The notes under the pieces: model-generated | What the model was told of the DNA's origin: nothing | The model's database searches: none | Seen by the model: the letters and a program-made list of their open reading frames with translations, nothing else | Source: Fulvimonas soli | Lineage (GTDB): Bacteria > Pseudomonadota > Gammaproteobacteria > Xanthomonadales > Rhodanobacteraceae | Direction of reading: 5' to 3' | DNA length: 64,000 nucleotides | Assembly (NCBI RefSeq): GCF_003148905.1 | Contig: NZ_QGHC01000008.1 | Span: forward strand, 1 to 64,000 | Shown here: piece after piece, positions 38,312 to 47,033 of the stretch | Position numbering within the stretch: position 1 is the first letter of the stretch | How the letters are laid out: every line of letters begins with the position of its first letter | Translations under genes and position numbers: made by a program

Positions 38312-38979
38312 TTCCCGCTTCCGGGCGCGTCCGGCTGCGCCTCCGGCGCCGCCGCCCTGAACGCCTCCAGCTCGTTGCACGCCGCGTGGATGCGCGCGAC
38401 GGTCGGGTACGGCGCCAGGTCCAGCTTCCAGCGCAGCGCGTTGTACACCTGCGGCACCAGGCAGGCGTCGGCCAGGCCCGGCGTGTCGCCGTGGCAGTGG
38501 CGGCCGGTGGCGGGGCTGCCGGCCAGCATCGCCTCCAGCGCGGCGAAGCCGGCGCCGATCCAGTGCCGCATCCACTCGCCGCGCTGCGCCTCGCCGGCGC
38601 CGAAGCGCGTCTCCAGCGCCTGCAGCACGCGCAGGTTGCCCAGCGGATGCACGTCGCAGGCCACCGCCTGGGCCAGCGCGCGCACGCGCGCGCGGTCGCG
38701 CGCGGCGGCGGGCAGCAGCCGCGGCCCGTCGGGATAGGCCTCGTCCAGGTACTCGATGATCGCCATCGACTGGGTGAACGCCCGCCCGCCGTCGAGCAGG
38801 CAGGGCACCAGCTCCTGCGGGTTGAGCGCGCGGTAGGCCGCCGCGTGCTGCTCGCCGCCGTCGCGCAGCAGGTGCACCGCGCGGCTCTCGTAGGGCAGGC
38901 CCTTGAGATTCAGCGCGATGCGCACGCGGTAGGCGGCGCTTGAGCGCCAGTAGCCGTACAGCACCAGACCCTGCGTCAT
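38308..38979 (-). CDS. maiA: Maleylacetoacetate isomerase (zeta-class GST)
   Basis: A 223-residue glutathione-dependent isomerase of tyrosine/homogentisate breakdown. It has the zeta-class signature LYGYWRSSAAYRVRIALNLKGL with SSAAYR binding glutathione, and NPQELVPCL, TQSMAIIEYLDE. GGGGGTGA precedes the ATG. Other homogentisate-pathway genes are not in the window, so another zeta GST role is possible. Confidence 0.85.
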   Translation of the reverse strand: MTQGLVLYGYWRSSAAYRVRIALNLKGLPYESRAVHLLRDGGEQHAAAYRALNPQELVPCLLDGGRAFTQSMAIIEYLDEAYPDGPRLLPAAARDRARVRALAQAVACDVHPLGNLRVLQALETRFGAGEAQRGEWMRHWIGAGFAALEAMLAGSPATGRHCHGDTPGLADACLVPQVYNALRWKLDLAPYPTVARIHAACNELEAFRAAAPEAQPDAPGSGK

Positions 38980-39119
38980 CGTGTCACCCCCGCGGCAAGG
39001 CGCGAAGCATACGCCAGCGGCGGCTCCGGTTTGCATCGCCTCCGGGGCGGCGGGACAATGCGCGGCTCGCGCCGTGAGCGGCGCCGTTCCGTCCTTTCCA
39101 TTCCCGAGGGAGTTGCGCC

Positions 39120-40298
39120 GTGTCCGTCACCCGCATGAGCGATCTCGACCTGCGCGGCAAGCGCGTGCTGATCCGCGAAGACCTGAACGTGCCGATCGAG
39201 AACGGCCGCATCACCTCCACCCAGCGCCTGGACGCCGCCCTGCCCACCATCGTCGCCGCGCGCGACGCCGGCGCCAGGGTGATGGTGATGTCGCACCTGG
39301 GCCGCCCCAAGGAGGGCCAGTTCGACGGGGAATCCTCGCTGGCGCCGGTGGCGAAGTGGCTGGGCGGCAAGCTCGGCCGGCCGGTGCGGCTGGTGCGCGA
39401 CTACCTCGACGGCGTGGACGTCGCCGACGGCGAGGTGGTGCTGCTGGAGAACTGCCGCATGAACGTGGGCGAGGGCAAGGACGACGAGGCGCTGGCGAGG
39501 AAGTACGCCGCGCTGTGCGACGTGTTCGTGATGGACGCCTTCGGCACCGCGCACCGCGCGCAGGCCTCCACCCACGGCGTGATCAAGTACGCGCCGGTGG
39601 CCGCCGCCGGCCCGCTGCTCTCGGCCGAGCTCGACGCGCTGGGCAAGGCGCTGGAGCACCCCGCGCACCCGCTGCTGGCGATCGTGGCCGGCTCCAAGGT
39701 CTCCACCAAGCTCATCCTGCTGGAGAACCTTACGGCCAAGGTCGACCAGCTGATCGTGGGCGGCGGCATCGCCAACACCTTCATCGCCGCCGCCGGCTAC
39801 GGCGTGGGCAACTCGCTGTACGAGCCGGACCTGCTCGACGCCGCGCGCCAGGTGATGGCCGACGCCCGCCGGCGCAACGCCGAGGTGCCGCTGCCGGTGG
39901 ACGTGGTGGTGGCGCCGGAGTTCTCCGCCCACGCGCCGGCCACGGTGAAGCCGGTGGACCAGGTGAAGGACGGCGAGATGATCCTCGACATCGGCCCGGA
40001 GACCGCGCGCCGCTATGCCGGGCTGATCGGCAAGGCCGGCACGGTGGTGTGGAACGGCCCGGTCGGCGTGTTCGAGTTCGACGCCTTCGCCAAGGGCACC
40101 GAGACGCTGGCGCGCGCCATCGCCGCGTCCAGGGCGTTCTCCATCGCCGGCGGCGGCGACACGCTGGCGGCGGTGGACAAGTTCGGCATCGAGAAGGACG
40201 TCTCCTACATCTCCACCGGCGGCGGCGCCTTCCTCGAGTTCCTCGAGGGCAAGGAGCTGCCCGCGGTGGCGGCGCTGAAGGCGCGCGCCGGCCGCTGA
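39120..40298 (+). CDS. pgk: Phosphoglycerate kinase
   Basis: A 392-residue glycolytic kinase. Motifs: [42 protein letters not shown] and the nucleotide-binding [13 protein letters not shown]...[17 protein letters not shown]. It starts with GTG after GAGGGAG. The stop overlaps the next gene (TGATG). Confidence 0.97.
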   Translation: MSVTRMSDLDLRGKRVLIREDLNVPIENGRITSTQRLDAALPTIVAARDAGARVMVMSHLGRPKEGQFDGESSLAPVAKWLGGKLGRPVRLVRDYLDGVDVADGEVVLLENCRMNVGEGKDDEALARKYAALCDVFVMDAFGTAHRAQASTHGVIKYAPVAAAGPLLSAELDALGKALEHPAHPLLAIVAGSKVSTKLILLENLTAKVDQLIVGGGIANTFIAAAGYGVGNSLYEPDLLDAARQVMADARRRNAEVPLPVDVVVAPEFSAHAPATVKPVDQVKDGEMILDIGPETARRYAGLIGKAGTVVWNGPVGVFEFDAFAKGTETLARAIAASRAFSIAGGGDTLAAVDKFGIEKDVSYISTGGGAFLEFLEGKELPAVAALKARAGR

Positions 40299-40930
40299 TG
40301 CTCTGCCTGTTCGACCTCGACGGCACGCTGATCGACTCCGAGCGGGGCATCCTCGCCTGCATCCGGTACGCCTTCGGCAAGCTGGGCGTGCCGGCGCCGG
40401 CGGAGCTGCGCCACTGGATCGGCCCGCCGCTGCGGCACAGCTTCGCCCCATGGCTGGACCACGACGCGGCGCGGGTCGAGGCCGCGGTCGGGCACTACCA
40501 CGAGCGCTTCGAGGCGCTCGGCTGGCGCGAGCACGCGGCCTACCCGGACATCGAGGCGATGGTCGGCCGGCTCGCCGGCGCCGGCCACGCGCTGGCGGTG
40601 GTCACCAGCAAGCCCGAGCGGCATGCGCGGCCGATCCTCGAGCACCTGCCGTTCGGCCACGCCTTCCAGCGCCTGTACGGCCCCGACCCGGCCAGCCCGC
40701 ACAGCGAGAAGGCCTCGATGATCGCCGCCGCGCTGGCGGACTTCGGCGCCGCGCCGGAGCAGGCGGTGATGGTCGGCGACCGCCATTTCGACATCGAGGG
40801 CGCGGTGTCGAACCGCGTGCGCGGCATCGGCGTGCTGTGGGGCTTCGGCAGCCGCGAGGAACTGGTGCGGGCCGGTGCGCACGCGCTCGCCCGCGATCCG
40901 GCGCACCTGGCCGAGCTGCTGGCGGCCTGA
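40298..40930 (+). CDS. HAD-family phosphatase (phosphoglycolate-phosphatase-like)
   Basis: A 210-residue HAD hydrolase. Nucleophile motif FDLDGTLIDSE (D6, D8), cap domain, VVTSKPER (Ser motif II), and VGDRHFDIEGA (acid motif). Translation is coupled to pgk through a one-base overlap. Likely substrates are small phosphorylated metabolites; phosphoglycolate is one candidate, not shown by the sequence. Confidence 0.88.
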   Translation: MLCLFDLDGTLIDSERGILACIRYAFGKLGVPAPAELRHWIGPPLRHSFAPWLDHDAARVEAAVGHYHERFEALGWREHAAYPDIEAMVGRLAGAGHALAVVTSKPERHARPILEHLPFGHAFQRLYGPDPASPHSEKASMIAAALADFGAAPEQAVMVGDRHFDIEGAVSNRVRGIGVLWGFGSREELVRAGAHALARDPAHLAELLAA

Positions 40931-41077
40931 GCGGCGCGCGTACCCGCCGGCGCCGCACGCACGGGCGCTGACCCGCTCGTGGAAGATGCTGTCGATGACG
41001 AGCACTGCCGGCGCACCCGCGACGCCAACACGAGAAGCGCTGCGCCGACGCTTCGCCCGTCATACCCGCCCCCCACC

Positions 41078-41170
41078 CGTCATTCCCGCGCAAGCGGGAA
41101 TCCAGCGCCTTTCCGTGGGCGATGCGGCGAGGCCCAAAGGCCCTGGATTCCCGCTTGCGCAGGAATGACG
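41078..41170. repeat. Inverted pair of GTCATTCCCGC...GGAATCCAG repeats
   Basis: Two 28-base arms (41078-41105 and 41143-41170) are near-perfect inverted copies around a 37-base centre. Each arm is itself hairpin-forming (ATTCCCGC-GCAA-GCGGGAAT). This is a REP/MITE-like unit; a single further copy lies at 46973-46998. Confidence 0.7.
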
Positions 41171-41173
41171 AAG

Positions 41174-41206
41174 CAAAAAACGCCGCGGTGGCCGCGGCGT
41201 TTTTTT
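41174..41206. terminator. Rho-independent bidirectional terminator
   Basis: GC-rich 8-bp stem (41181-41188 with 41192-41199), 3-base loop, flanked by an A-run and a seven-T run. Serves the minus-strand tkt gene and any readthrough from pgk. Confidence 0.85.
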
Positions 41207-41271
41207 CATGGCATGCGGATCACGAGCATCCCGCCCCTTTCTTTCCCACGCGGGGAAAGGGCCCCCTCCCG

Positions 41272-43281
41272 TCAGCCGACCACGCGCTTCACCGCGTCCA
41301 CCACGTGCGCCACGGTGAAGCCGAAGTGCTCGAACAGCTGCGCCGCCGGGGCCGAGGCGCCGAAGCCGGTCATGCCGACCACCTCGCCGTCCAGGCCCAC
41401 GTACTTGCGCCAGTAGTCGGTGCTGGCCGCCTCCACCGCCACGCGGGCGCGGCACCAGGACGGCAGCACGCCCTCGCGGTATTCCAGCGGCTGCGCGTCG
41501 AACGCCTCGGTGCACGGCATCGACACCACGCGCACCGGCACGTCCTGCTGCGCCAGCGTGCGCGCGGCCTCCATCGCCAGCTCCACCTCCGAGCCGGTGG
41601 CGATCAGGATGGCCTTGAACTTCGCGCCGGCCGGGTCGGACAGCACGTAGGCGCCGCGCGCGATGGCCGCCAGCTGCGCGGCGGTGCGGTGCTGGTGTCG
41701 CAGGTTCTGCCGCGAGAACACCAGGCAGGCCGGGCGGCCCTTGCGCTCGATCGCGGCCTTCCACGCCACCGCCGATTCCACCGCGTCGCACGGGCGCCAC
41801 ACCTGGTTGTCCGGGATCAGCCGCAGCGAGCCCAGGTGCTCCACCGGCTGGTGGGTGGGGCCGTCCTCGCCCAGGCCGATCGAGTCGTGCGTGTAGACGT
41901 GGATCGCGTGCGCCGGAATCAGCGCGCTCATGCGCACCGCGTTGCGCGCGTAGTCGGAGAACACCAGGAAGGTGGCGTCGTACGGGATGAAGCCGCCGTG
42001 CAGGGCCAGGCCGTTGGTGATCGCGCTCATGCCGAACTCGCGCACGCCGTAGTACACGTAGTTGCCCTTGCCGCCGGCGCTGTCGCCGTTGCCGGCGTCC
42101 AGGCTGCCCTTCCACTTGGTCAGGTTGGAGCCGGCCAGGTCGGCCGAGCCGCCGATCAGCTCCGGCAGCAGCGGGCCGAAGGCGTCCAGCGTCATCTGCG
42201 AGGCCTTGCGCGAGGCCACCTCCGGGCCCTCCGCCTGCAGCTTCTCGACGTAGGCCTGCGAGCTGGCCGCCCAGTCGGCCGGCAGCTCGCCGCGCTGGCG
42301 GCGCTCGAACTCGGCGGCCAGCTCGGGATATGCCTTGGCGTAGGCCGCGAAGGCGTCCCGCCACGCCTGCTCGGCGGCGGCGCCCCTGGCCCGGTGGTCC
42401 CAGCCGGCGTAGATCTCGGCGGGGATCTCGAACGGCGGGTACGGCCAGCCGAGCCGCTCGCGCGCGGCGGCGACCTCGTCCTTGCCCAGCGGCGCGCCGT
42501 GGCTTTCCTCCTTGCCCTGCTTGTGCGGCGCGCCGAAGCCGATGATGGTCTTGCAGCAGATCAGGGTGGGCTTCCCGTCCTGCGCGAGGGCGGCCTCGAT
42601 GGCGCGCTTCACCGCCGCGGCGTCGTGGCCGTCGACGCCACGGATCACGTGCCAGCCGTAGGCCTCGAAGCGGCCCGGCGTGTCGTCGGTGAACCAGCCG
42701 TGCACCTCGCCGTCGATGGAGATGCCGTTGTCGTCGTAGATCGCCACCAGCTTGTTCAGGCCCCAGGTGCCGGCCAGCGAGGCGACCTCGTGCGAGATGC
42801 CCTCCATCAGGCAGCCGTCGCCGAGGAACACCCAGGTACGGTGGTCGACGATGACATGCCCGGGCCGGTTGAAGTGCGCCGCCAGCACCTTCTCCGCCAG
42901 CGCGAAGCCCACCGCGTTGGCCAGGCCCTGGCCGAGCGGGCCGGTGGTGGTCTCCACGCCGGGCGTCTCGTTGGCCTCCGGGTGGCCGGCGGTCTTCGAG
43001 TGCAGCTGGCGGAAGCGCTTGAGCTCGCTCATCGGCAGGTCGTAGCCGGTCAGGTGCAGCAGCGCGTACTGCAGCATCGAGCCGTGGCCGTTGGAGAGCA
43101 CGAAGCGGTCGCGGTCGCACCACTTCGGGTTGGCCGGGTTGAACTTGAGGAAGTCGTTCCACAGCACCTCGGCGATGTCGGCCATGCCCATCGGCATGCC
43201 CGGGTGGCCGGACTTGGCCGCCTCCACGGCGTCCATGGCTAGGGCTCGCACGGCATTGGCGAGTTCGCGGCGGGTCGTCAT
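41272..43281 (-). CDS. tkt: Transketolase
   Basis: A 669-residue thiamine-diphosphate enzyme of the pentose phosphate pathway. It shows [17 protein letters not shown], the ThDP motif [12 protein letters not shown]...[10 protein letters not shown], and the C-terminal [23 protein letters not shown] 43281 follows GGAGAG; an in-frame start nine codons earlier is less likely. It is involved in sedoheptulose 7-phosphate supply, the precursor of the heptose pathway at 12.9-15.8 kb. Confidence 0.96.
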   Translation of the reverse strand: MTTRRELANAVRALAMDAVEAAKSGHPGMPMGMADIAEVLWNDFLKFNPANPKWCDRDRFVLSNGHGSMLQYALLHLTGYDLPMSELKRFRQLHSKTAGHPEANETPGVETTTGPLGQGLANAVGFALAEKVLAAHFNRPGHVIVDHRTWVFLGDGCLMEGISHEVASLAGTWGLNKLVAIYDDNGISIDGEVHGWFTDDTPGRFEAYGWHVIRGVDGHDAAAVKRAIEAALAQDGKPTLICCKTIIGFGAPHKQGKEESHGAPLGKDEVAAARERLGWPYPPFEIPAEIYAGWDHRARGAAAEQAWRDAFAAYAKAYPELAAEFERRQRGELPADWAASSQAYVEKLQAEGPEVASRKASQMTLDAFGPLLPELIGGSADLAGSNLTKWKGSLDAGNGDSAGGKGNYVYYGVREFGMSAITNGLALHGGFIPYDATFLVFSDYARNAVRMSALIPAHAIHVYTHDSIGLGEDGPTHQPVEHLGSLRLIPDNQVWRPCDAVESAVAWKAAIERKGRPACLVFSRQNLRHQHRTAAQLAAIARGAYVLSDPAGAKFKAILIATGSEVELAMEAARTLAQQDVPVRVVSMPCTEAFDAQPLEYREGVLPSWCRARVAVEAASTDYWRKYVGLDGEVVGMTGFGASAPAAQLFEHFGFTVAHVVDAVKRVVG

Positions 43282-43374
43282 CGGGCTCTCCGGCTGGGGA
43301 TGTGGCAAAGCGCGAATTGTCGCCGATCGGCCCGCCGCTGTCGCGTCGGCGCCTGCGCGCGTAGACCGGCCCGG

Positions 43375-43409
43375 ATTAATTTCGCCTTAATTTTTCATGG
43401 CGAGATATC
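43375..43409 (+). promoter_or_regulatory. Direct-repeat regulator box and -10 before the first outer-membrane protein
   Basis: ATTAAT (43375-43380), 5 bases, CTTAAT (43386-43391), then 12 bases to GATATC (43404-43409). The 11-base spacing of two like hexamers is typical of OmpR/PhoB-type response regulators such as PhoP, and a matching box lies before the sister gene. Confidence 0.5.
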
Positions 43410-43525
43410 GCTTCGCTTCAGGCTCGGCTGCGTTCAATGGCGCCGCGCACATCCCCATGCGCGCCGCCATGCCTTCCCCCTTAGCACGCACGGCGGCCAA
43501 GAACAGAAGGAAGAGGAGACTCCTC

Positions 43526-44284
43526 ATGAAGAAGACGCTATTTGCCCTGGCTCTCGCCTCCACCGGCCTGCTCGCCGTTCCCGCCTTCGCGCAGGACAGC
43601 GGCAGCAGCCCGCAAGCCACCGACACCGGCACCGCCACCGGCGGCGGCAACTACCAGTCCAGCCAGCCGGTCGGCAGCGGCAACTGGTTCATCGACGCCA
43701 ACGTCGGCCGCACCAACGGCAGCGACAACGGCGGCTTCGGCAGCAACGCCAGCGGCTTCAACTTCCTGCACGGCGAACGCGGCCGCCGCACCGGCTACGG
43801 CCTGATCGGCGGCTACCGCTGGAAGGTCGGCCACGACCTCGGCCTGGGCCTCGAGGCGGGCTACACCGACCTGGGCAACTTCCGGGTCAAGAACGTGTTC
43901 AACGACGACGACGTCAACCAGAAGAAGAAGGAAAACGCCCTGCGCGGCTGGCTGCTGGGCGTGAACGGCCGCATCAACCTGGTGCCGCAGTGGTACCTGG
44001 GCTTCCACGGCGGCTACTTCCGCGCCAACGACAACAACCGCAGCTACAACAACAGCGTCGGCCAGGACCTGCACCTGAGCAGCGGCGGCCGCGCCGACCG
44101 CGGCAGCTGGTACGCCGGCATCGGCACCGGCTGGGACATCAGCGAGCACTTCGGCCTGGGCGTGCAGTACGACTACTTCCACGCCAACGCCGGCAAGATC
44201 CGCAACGACGACACCGGCGAGGTCCGCCCGGACCTGAAGCGCTCCACCGGCATCGTCTCGCTGACCGGCGAATACCGCTTCTAG
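43526..44284 (+). CDS. Outer-membrane beta-barrel protein (twin 1)
   Basis: A 252-residue exported protein, signal peptide MKKTLFALALASTGLLAVPAFA, a low-complexity Gly/Ser/Thr linker, then an eight-strand OmpA/opacity-like barrel ending GEYRF with C-terminal Phe as outer-membrane signal. Shared blocks with the next gene: WFIDANVGRT, GGYRWKV, GLEAGYTDLGNF, VNGRINL..WYLG, SWYAGIGTGWD. AAGAGGAG precedes the ATG. The UTR is about 110 bases long if the upstream box is right. Ligand or role unknown. Confidence 0.85.
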   Translation: MKKTLFALALASTGLLAVPAFAQDSGSSPQATDTGTATGGGNYQSSQPVGSGNWFIDANVGRTNGSDNGGFGSNASGFNFLHGERGRRTGYGLIGGYRWKVGHDLGLGLEAGYTDLGNFRVKNVFNDDDVNQKKKENALRGWLLGVNGRINLVPQWYLGFHGGYFRANDNNRSYNNSVGQDLHLSSGGRADRGSWYAGIGTGWDISEHFGLGVQYDYFHANAGKIRNDDTGEVRPDLKRSTGIVSLTGEYRF

Positions 44285-44305
44285 GGTCCGCCGCCTGCAG
44301 GCAGG

Positions 44306-44335
44306 AAGCCCATGGCCGCCATCCATGGGCTTCTT
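44306..44335 (+). terminator. Hairpin terminator after outer-membrane protein twin 1
   Basis: Perfect 10-bp stem (44306-44315 with 44323-44332), 7-base loop, followed by a short T-containing run. It overlaps the first hexamer of the regulatory box for the second gene. Confidence 0.65.
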
Positions 44336-44369
44336 AATGAATGCTTAATACTAAACTGATCGGTATTGA
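44333..44369 (+). promoter_or_regulatory. Direct-repeat regulator box and -10 before the second outer-membrane protein
   Basis: CTTAAT (44333-44338), 5 bases, CTTAAT (44344-44349), then 14 bases to TATTGA (44364-44369). Same architecture and nearly same distance to the ATG (129 versus 134 bases) as before the sister gene. Confidence 0.5.
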
Positions 44370-44478
44370 ATCTTCCGGGCCCGGCGCCATCTAACGCCAC
44401 GACGCCTCGATGGCGCCCCCGCAGCAGCCGGCACGGCCGTCCCCACGGCCCGGCTGCGACAACAACAGGAGACACTCC

Positions 44479-45069
44479 ATGAAAAAGACGCTGCTTGCCC
44501 TCGCCTTCGCCGCCGCCGGCCTGGTCGCCGTGCCGTCCGCCTTCGCGCAGAGCGCGCCGCACAACGACGGCTGGTTCATCAACGGCAACGTGGGCCGCAC
44601 CACGGTCGACAAGGGTCCGTACAACGACCACGACACCGGCTACGCCATCGGCGGCGGCTATCGCTGGGCGGTGAACCCCTCCGTCGCGCTGGGCGTCGAG
44701 GCCGGCTACAACGACCTGGGCAACATCCACGTGCGCAACGCCTTCAACAGCGACGACGTGGTCGAGCATGGCCGCTCCGAGCTGCACGGCTGGACCGCCG
44801 GCGTGAACGGCCACTTCAACCTGAGCCCGAACTGGTACGTCGGCGCCCGCACCGGCGTCTACAGCTGGAAGGGCCACGGCCTCTCCAACGACGTCAACCC
44901 GGTGCGCAAGAGCCTGGACGACACCAGCTGGTACGCGGGCGCGGGCGTGGGCTACGACTTCAGCAACAACGTCAGCCTGGGCCTGAACTACGACCACTAC
45001 GACGCGAGCAAGAACCACGTCAACCTGGATACCGACATGGTGTCGGTCAGCGCGGAATACCGCTTCTGA
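44479..45069 (+). CDS. Outer-membrane beta-barrel protein (twin 2)
   Basis: A 196-residue paralogue of the preceding gene: signal peptide MKKTLLALAFAAAGLVAVPSAFA, then directly the barrel (WFINGNVGRT, GGGYRWAVNPSVALGVEAGYNDLGN, SWYAGAGVGYDF, SAEYRF). It lacks the 40-residue linker of twin 1. AACAGGAGA precedes the ATG. It has its own candidate promoter, so the two may be separately transcribed but co-regulated. Confidence 0.85.
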   Translation: MKKTLLALAFAAAGLVAVPSAFAQSAPHNDGWFINGNVGRTTVDKGPYNDHDTGYAIGGGYRWAVNPSVALGVEAGYNDLGNIHVRNAFNSDDVVEHGRSELHGWTAGVNGHFNLSPNWYVGARTGVYSWKGHGLSNDVNPVRKSLDDTSWYAGAGVGYDFSNNVSLGLNYDHYDASKNHVNLDTDMVSVSAEYRF

Positions 45070-45093
45070 CGGCCGGTTGGCAGGTGGAAACGG

Positions 45094-45120
45094 AAAGGGC
45101 GCCGCGAGGCGCCCTTTTCT
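45094..45120 (+). terminator. Rho-independent terminator after outer-membrane protein twin 2
   Basis: Perfect 10-bp stem (45094-45103 with 45108-45117), GCGA loop, then TTTTCTTT. Confidence 0.85.
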
Positions 45121-45133
45121 TTGGACCTTTAAA

Positions 45134-45202
45134 GCATCGCGGCCGGAGGCCGCTCTCACAAGGTGCTTGCAGGCCTGTGGGAGCGGCCTCCGGCCGCGAT
45201 GC
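45134..45202. repeat. Inverted REP pair (GCGGCCGGAGGCCGCTCCCACA type)
   Basis: 27-base arms 45134-45160 and 45176-45202 are inverted copies with one mismatch. The unit resembles the REP elements TGTGGGAGCGGC...GCCGCGATGC widespread in pseudomonads and xanthomonads. It lies between convergent genes. Confidence 0.7.
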
Positions 45203-45223
45203 CCACGGCGCGAGAGCGGGCGG

Positions 45224-46231
45224 TTACTTGCCGCTCCACTGCCCCAGCGCCGCCAGGCCGTTCTCCTTGGCGCGCTGGGCGACGGTCTTCTGCGCCTCGG
45301 CGTAGTTGCCCTTCATGTCCTTGGCCCACAGCTTGAGCGCGGCCTGCTGCATGGCGCGGCCGTAGGAGAACGACAGCGGCCACGGGTGCGGGCCGATGCG
45401 GTTCATCGCGTTGAGGTGGGCGGTGGCCTGCTCGTCGCTCTGGCCGCCGGAGAGGAACACGATGCCCGGCAGCGAGGCCGGCACGGTGCTCTTGAGCACG
45501 CGCACGGTGGCCTCGGCCACTTCCTCGACTTCGGCCTGCTCGGCCGCGTCCTTGCCCGGGATCACCATGCTGACCTTGAGGATCACGCCCTCCAGCATGA
45601 CGTTCTGCTCGTACAGCGCGTTGAACAGGCTGCGCAGCACGGCCTCGTGCACCTCGTAGCTGACCTCGATGCTGTGGTCGCCGTCCATGATCACCTCCGG
45701 CTCCACCATCGGCACCAGGCCGGCCTCCTGGCACAGCGCGGCGTAGCGCGCCAGCGCGTGGGTGTTGGCCTCGATCGCGGTGGAGCTGGGGTTGTCCTCG
45801 GAGATGTTGATCACCGCGCGCCACTTGGCGAACTGCGCGCCCAGCCTGGCGTATTCGGCCAGGCGCTCGCGCAGGCCGTCCAGGCCCTCGGTCACCACGT
45901 CGCCGGGGAAGCCGGCCAGCGGCACCGGGCCCTTGTCCACCTTGATGCCGGGGATGATGCCGGCCTTCTTCATCACCTGGGTGAACGGCACGCCGTCCCG
46001 GGTGGACTGGCGGATCGTCTCGTCGTACAGGATCGCGCCGGAGATGTGCTCGTTGAGGCCCGGGGTCGTCAGCAGCAGCTCGCGGTAGGCGCGGCGGTTC
46101 TCCTCGGTGTTCTCGATGCCGACGGCCTCGAAGCGCTTCCTGATGGTGTTGGTCGATTCGTCGATCGCGATGATGCCCTTGCCCGGCGCAACCATCGCCA
46201 GGGCGATGCTCTCAAGATCTTCGATACTCAT
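45224..46231 (-). CDS. fba: Class I fructose-bisphosphate aldolase
   Basis: A 335-residue Schiff-base aldolase, eukaryotic-like class I. It has GKGIIAIDESTNTIRKRF, the lysine in GVILKVSMVIPGK, and the FLSGGQSDEQATAHLNAMN phosphate-binding region. GGAG precedes the ATG. Part of the pgk-tkt-fba-pyk-gap block. Confidence 0.96.
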   Translation of the reverse strand: MSIEDLESIALAMVAPGKGIIAIDESTNTIRKRFEAVGIENTEENRRAYRELLLTTPGLNEHISGAILYDETIRQSTRDGVPFTQVMKKAGIIPGIKVDKGPVPLAGFPGDVVTEGLDGLRERLAEYARLGAQFAKWRAVINISEDNPSSTAIEANTHALARYAALCQEAGLVPMVEPEVIMDGDHSIEVSYEVHEAVLRSLFNALYEQNVMLEGVILKVSMVIPGKDAAEQAEVEEVAEATVRVLKSTVPASLPGIVFLSGGQSDEQATAHLNAMNRIGPHPWPLSFSYGRAMQQAALKLWAKDMKGNYAEAQKTVAQRAKENGLAALGQWSGK

Positions 46232-46353
46232 GACGACTCCGTACGATCGGTGCGGCGCGGCCGCGCGACAAGGAAAGCCGCCCCGGAAGGCCGGGCCGGC
46301 AAGGCTGAAAGCGCGGGATTATAGCCCCAAGCCGCAGGGGCTGCCGGCCGGGC

Positions 46354-46794
46354 TCAGTCGGCCGCGTAGCCGGCCAGCCGGCACGGCGCCATCACCTGGC
46401 GCTGGCCGTCGGCGCCGGGCGGCGCGTTGAACGGCACGACGTAGTAGGTCCGCACCGGGTCGCTGCCGCGGTTGCCCAGCGAGGGGCCGTAGCGGAAGTG
46501 CGAGACCGCGCTCAGCGCCACCTGGCCCAGGTCGCTGGCGGGCGCCACCTTCTCCAGCTTGAGGTCGCGCGGCACGCCGTCGGAGCCGATGGTGTAGCTC
46601 ACCGCCGCGCAGCCGGGCTTGTCCAGGTTGCTGCCGCTGTTGGGCACGTCCACGTCCACCGTCTGGTTGATCAGGATCCAGTACTTGTTGACGTGCTCCG
46701 GGTCGATGCGGTGCGCGGTCTGCGCCCAGGCCGGAAGGGCGAGGGCCAGCAGCGGCAGCAGCAGGGTGCGGAACGGGCGCGACGTCTTCTTCAT
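46354..46794 (-). CDS. Periplasmic TonB-C-terminal-domain-like protein
   Basis: A 146-residue protein with signal peptide (LLLPLLALALPAWA). The body has the TonB C-terminal pattern: PGCAAVSYTIGSDGVPRDLKLEKVAP...VALSAVSHFRYGP. It lacks the proline-rich spacer of true TonB and the N-terminal helix would be cleaved, so it is more likely a periplasmic protein of this fold than an energy transducer. GGAGG precedes the ATG. Lies between pyk and fba on the same strand. Confidence 0.7.
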   Translation of the reverse strand: MKKTSRPFRTLLLPLLALALPAWAQTAHRIDPEHVNKYWILINQTVDVDVPNSGSNLDKPGCAAVSYTIGSDGVPRDLKLEKVAPASDLGQVALSAVSHFRYGPSLGNRGSDPVRTYYVVPFNAPPGADGQRQVMAPCRLAGYAAD

Positions 46795-46972
46795 GGGGGG
46801 ACCTCCGCGGATCGGGTGGGCGGAAGCGCAGTGTAATGCGCGGCGGCGCTCCGGCGGCAGCGCGGGCGGGCGGTCCGTGCGCCGGCGGCGGAATGGCGGG
46901 GCCGCCATCCGCGAGGCGGAGGCGGGGAGGCAGCGGCTTTCTTGCGCCGAAGCCCGGGCGCAAAGAAGGCGC

Positions 46973-46998
46973 CGGATTCCTGCTTGCGCAGGAATGAC
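46973..46998. repeat. Single GGATTCC...GGAATGACGG repeat
   Basis: 8-bp stem (46976-46983 with 46988-46995), TTGC loop. One arm-type copy of the REP-like family found as an inverted pair at 41078-41170. Confidence 0.6.
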
Positions 46999-47033
46999 GG
47001 GCAAGGGCGGGAGCTTGCGGCGCGGGCGGGCGC

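Noticed and set aside
46354-46794. Calling this a true TonB energy transducer
   Set aside because: Only the C-terminal fold is present; there is no proline-rich spacer and the N-terminal helix looks like a cleaved signal peptide.
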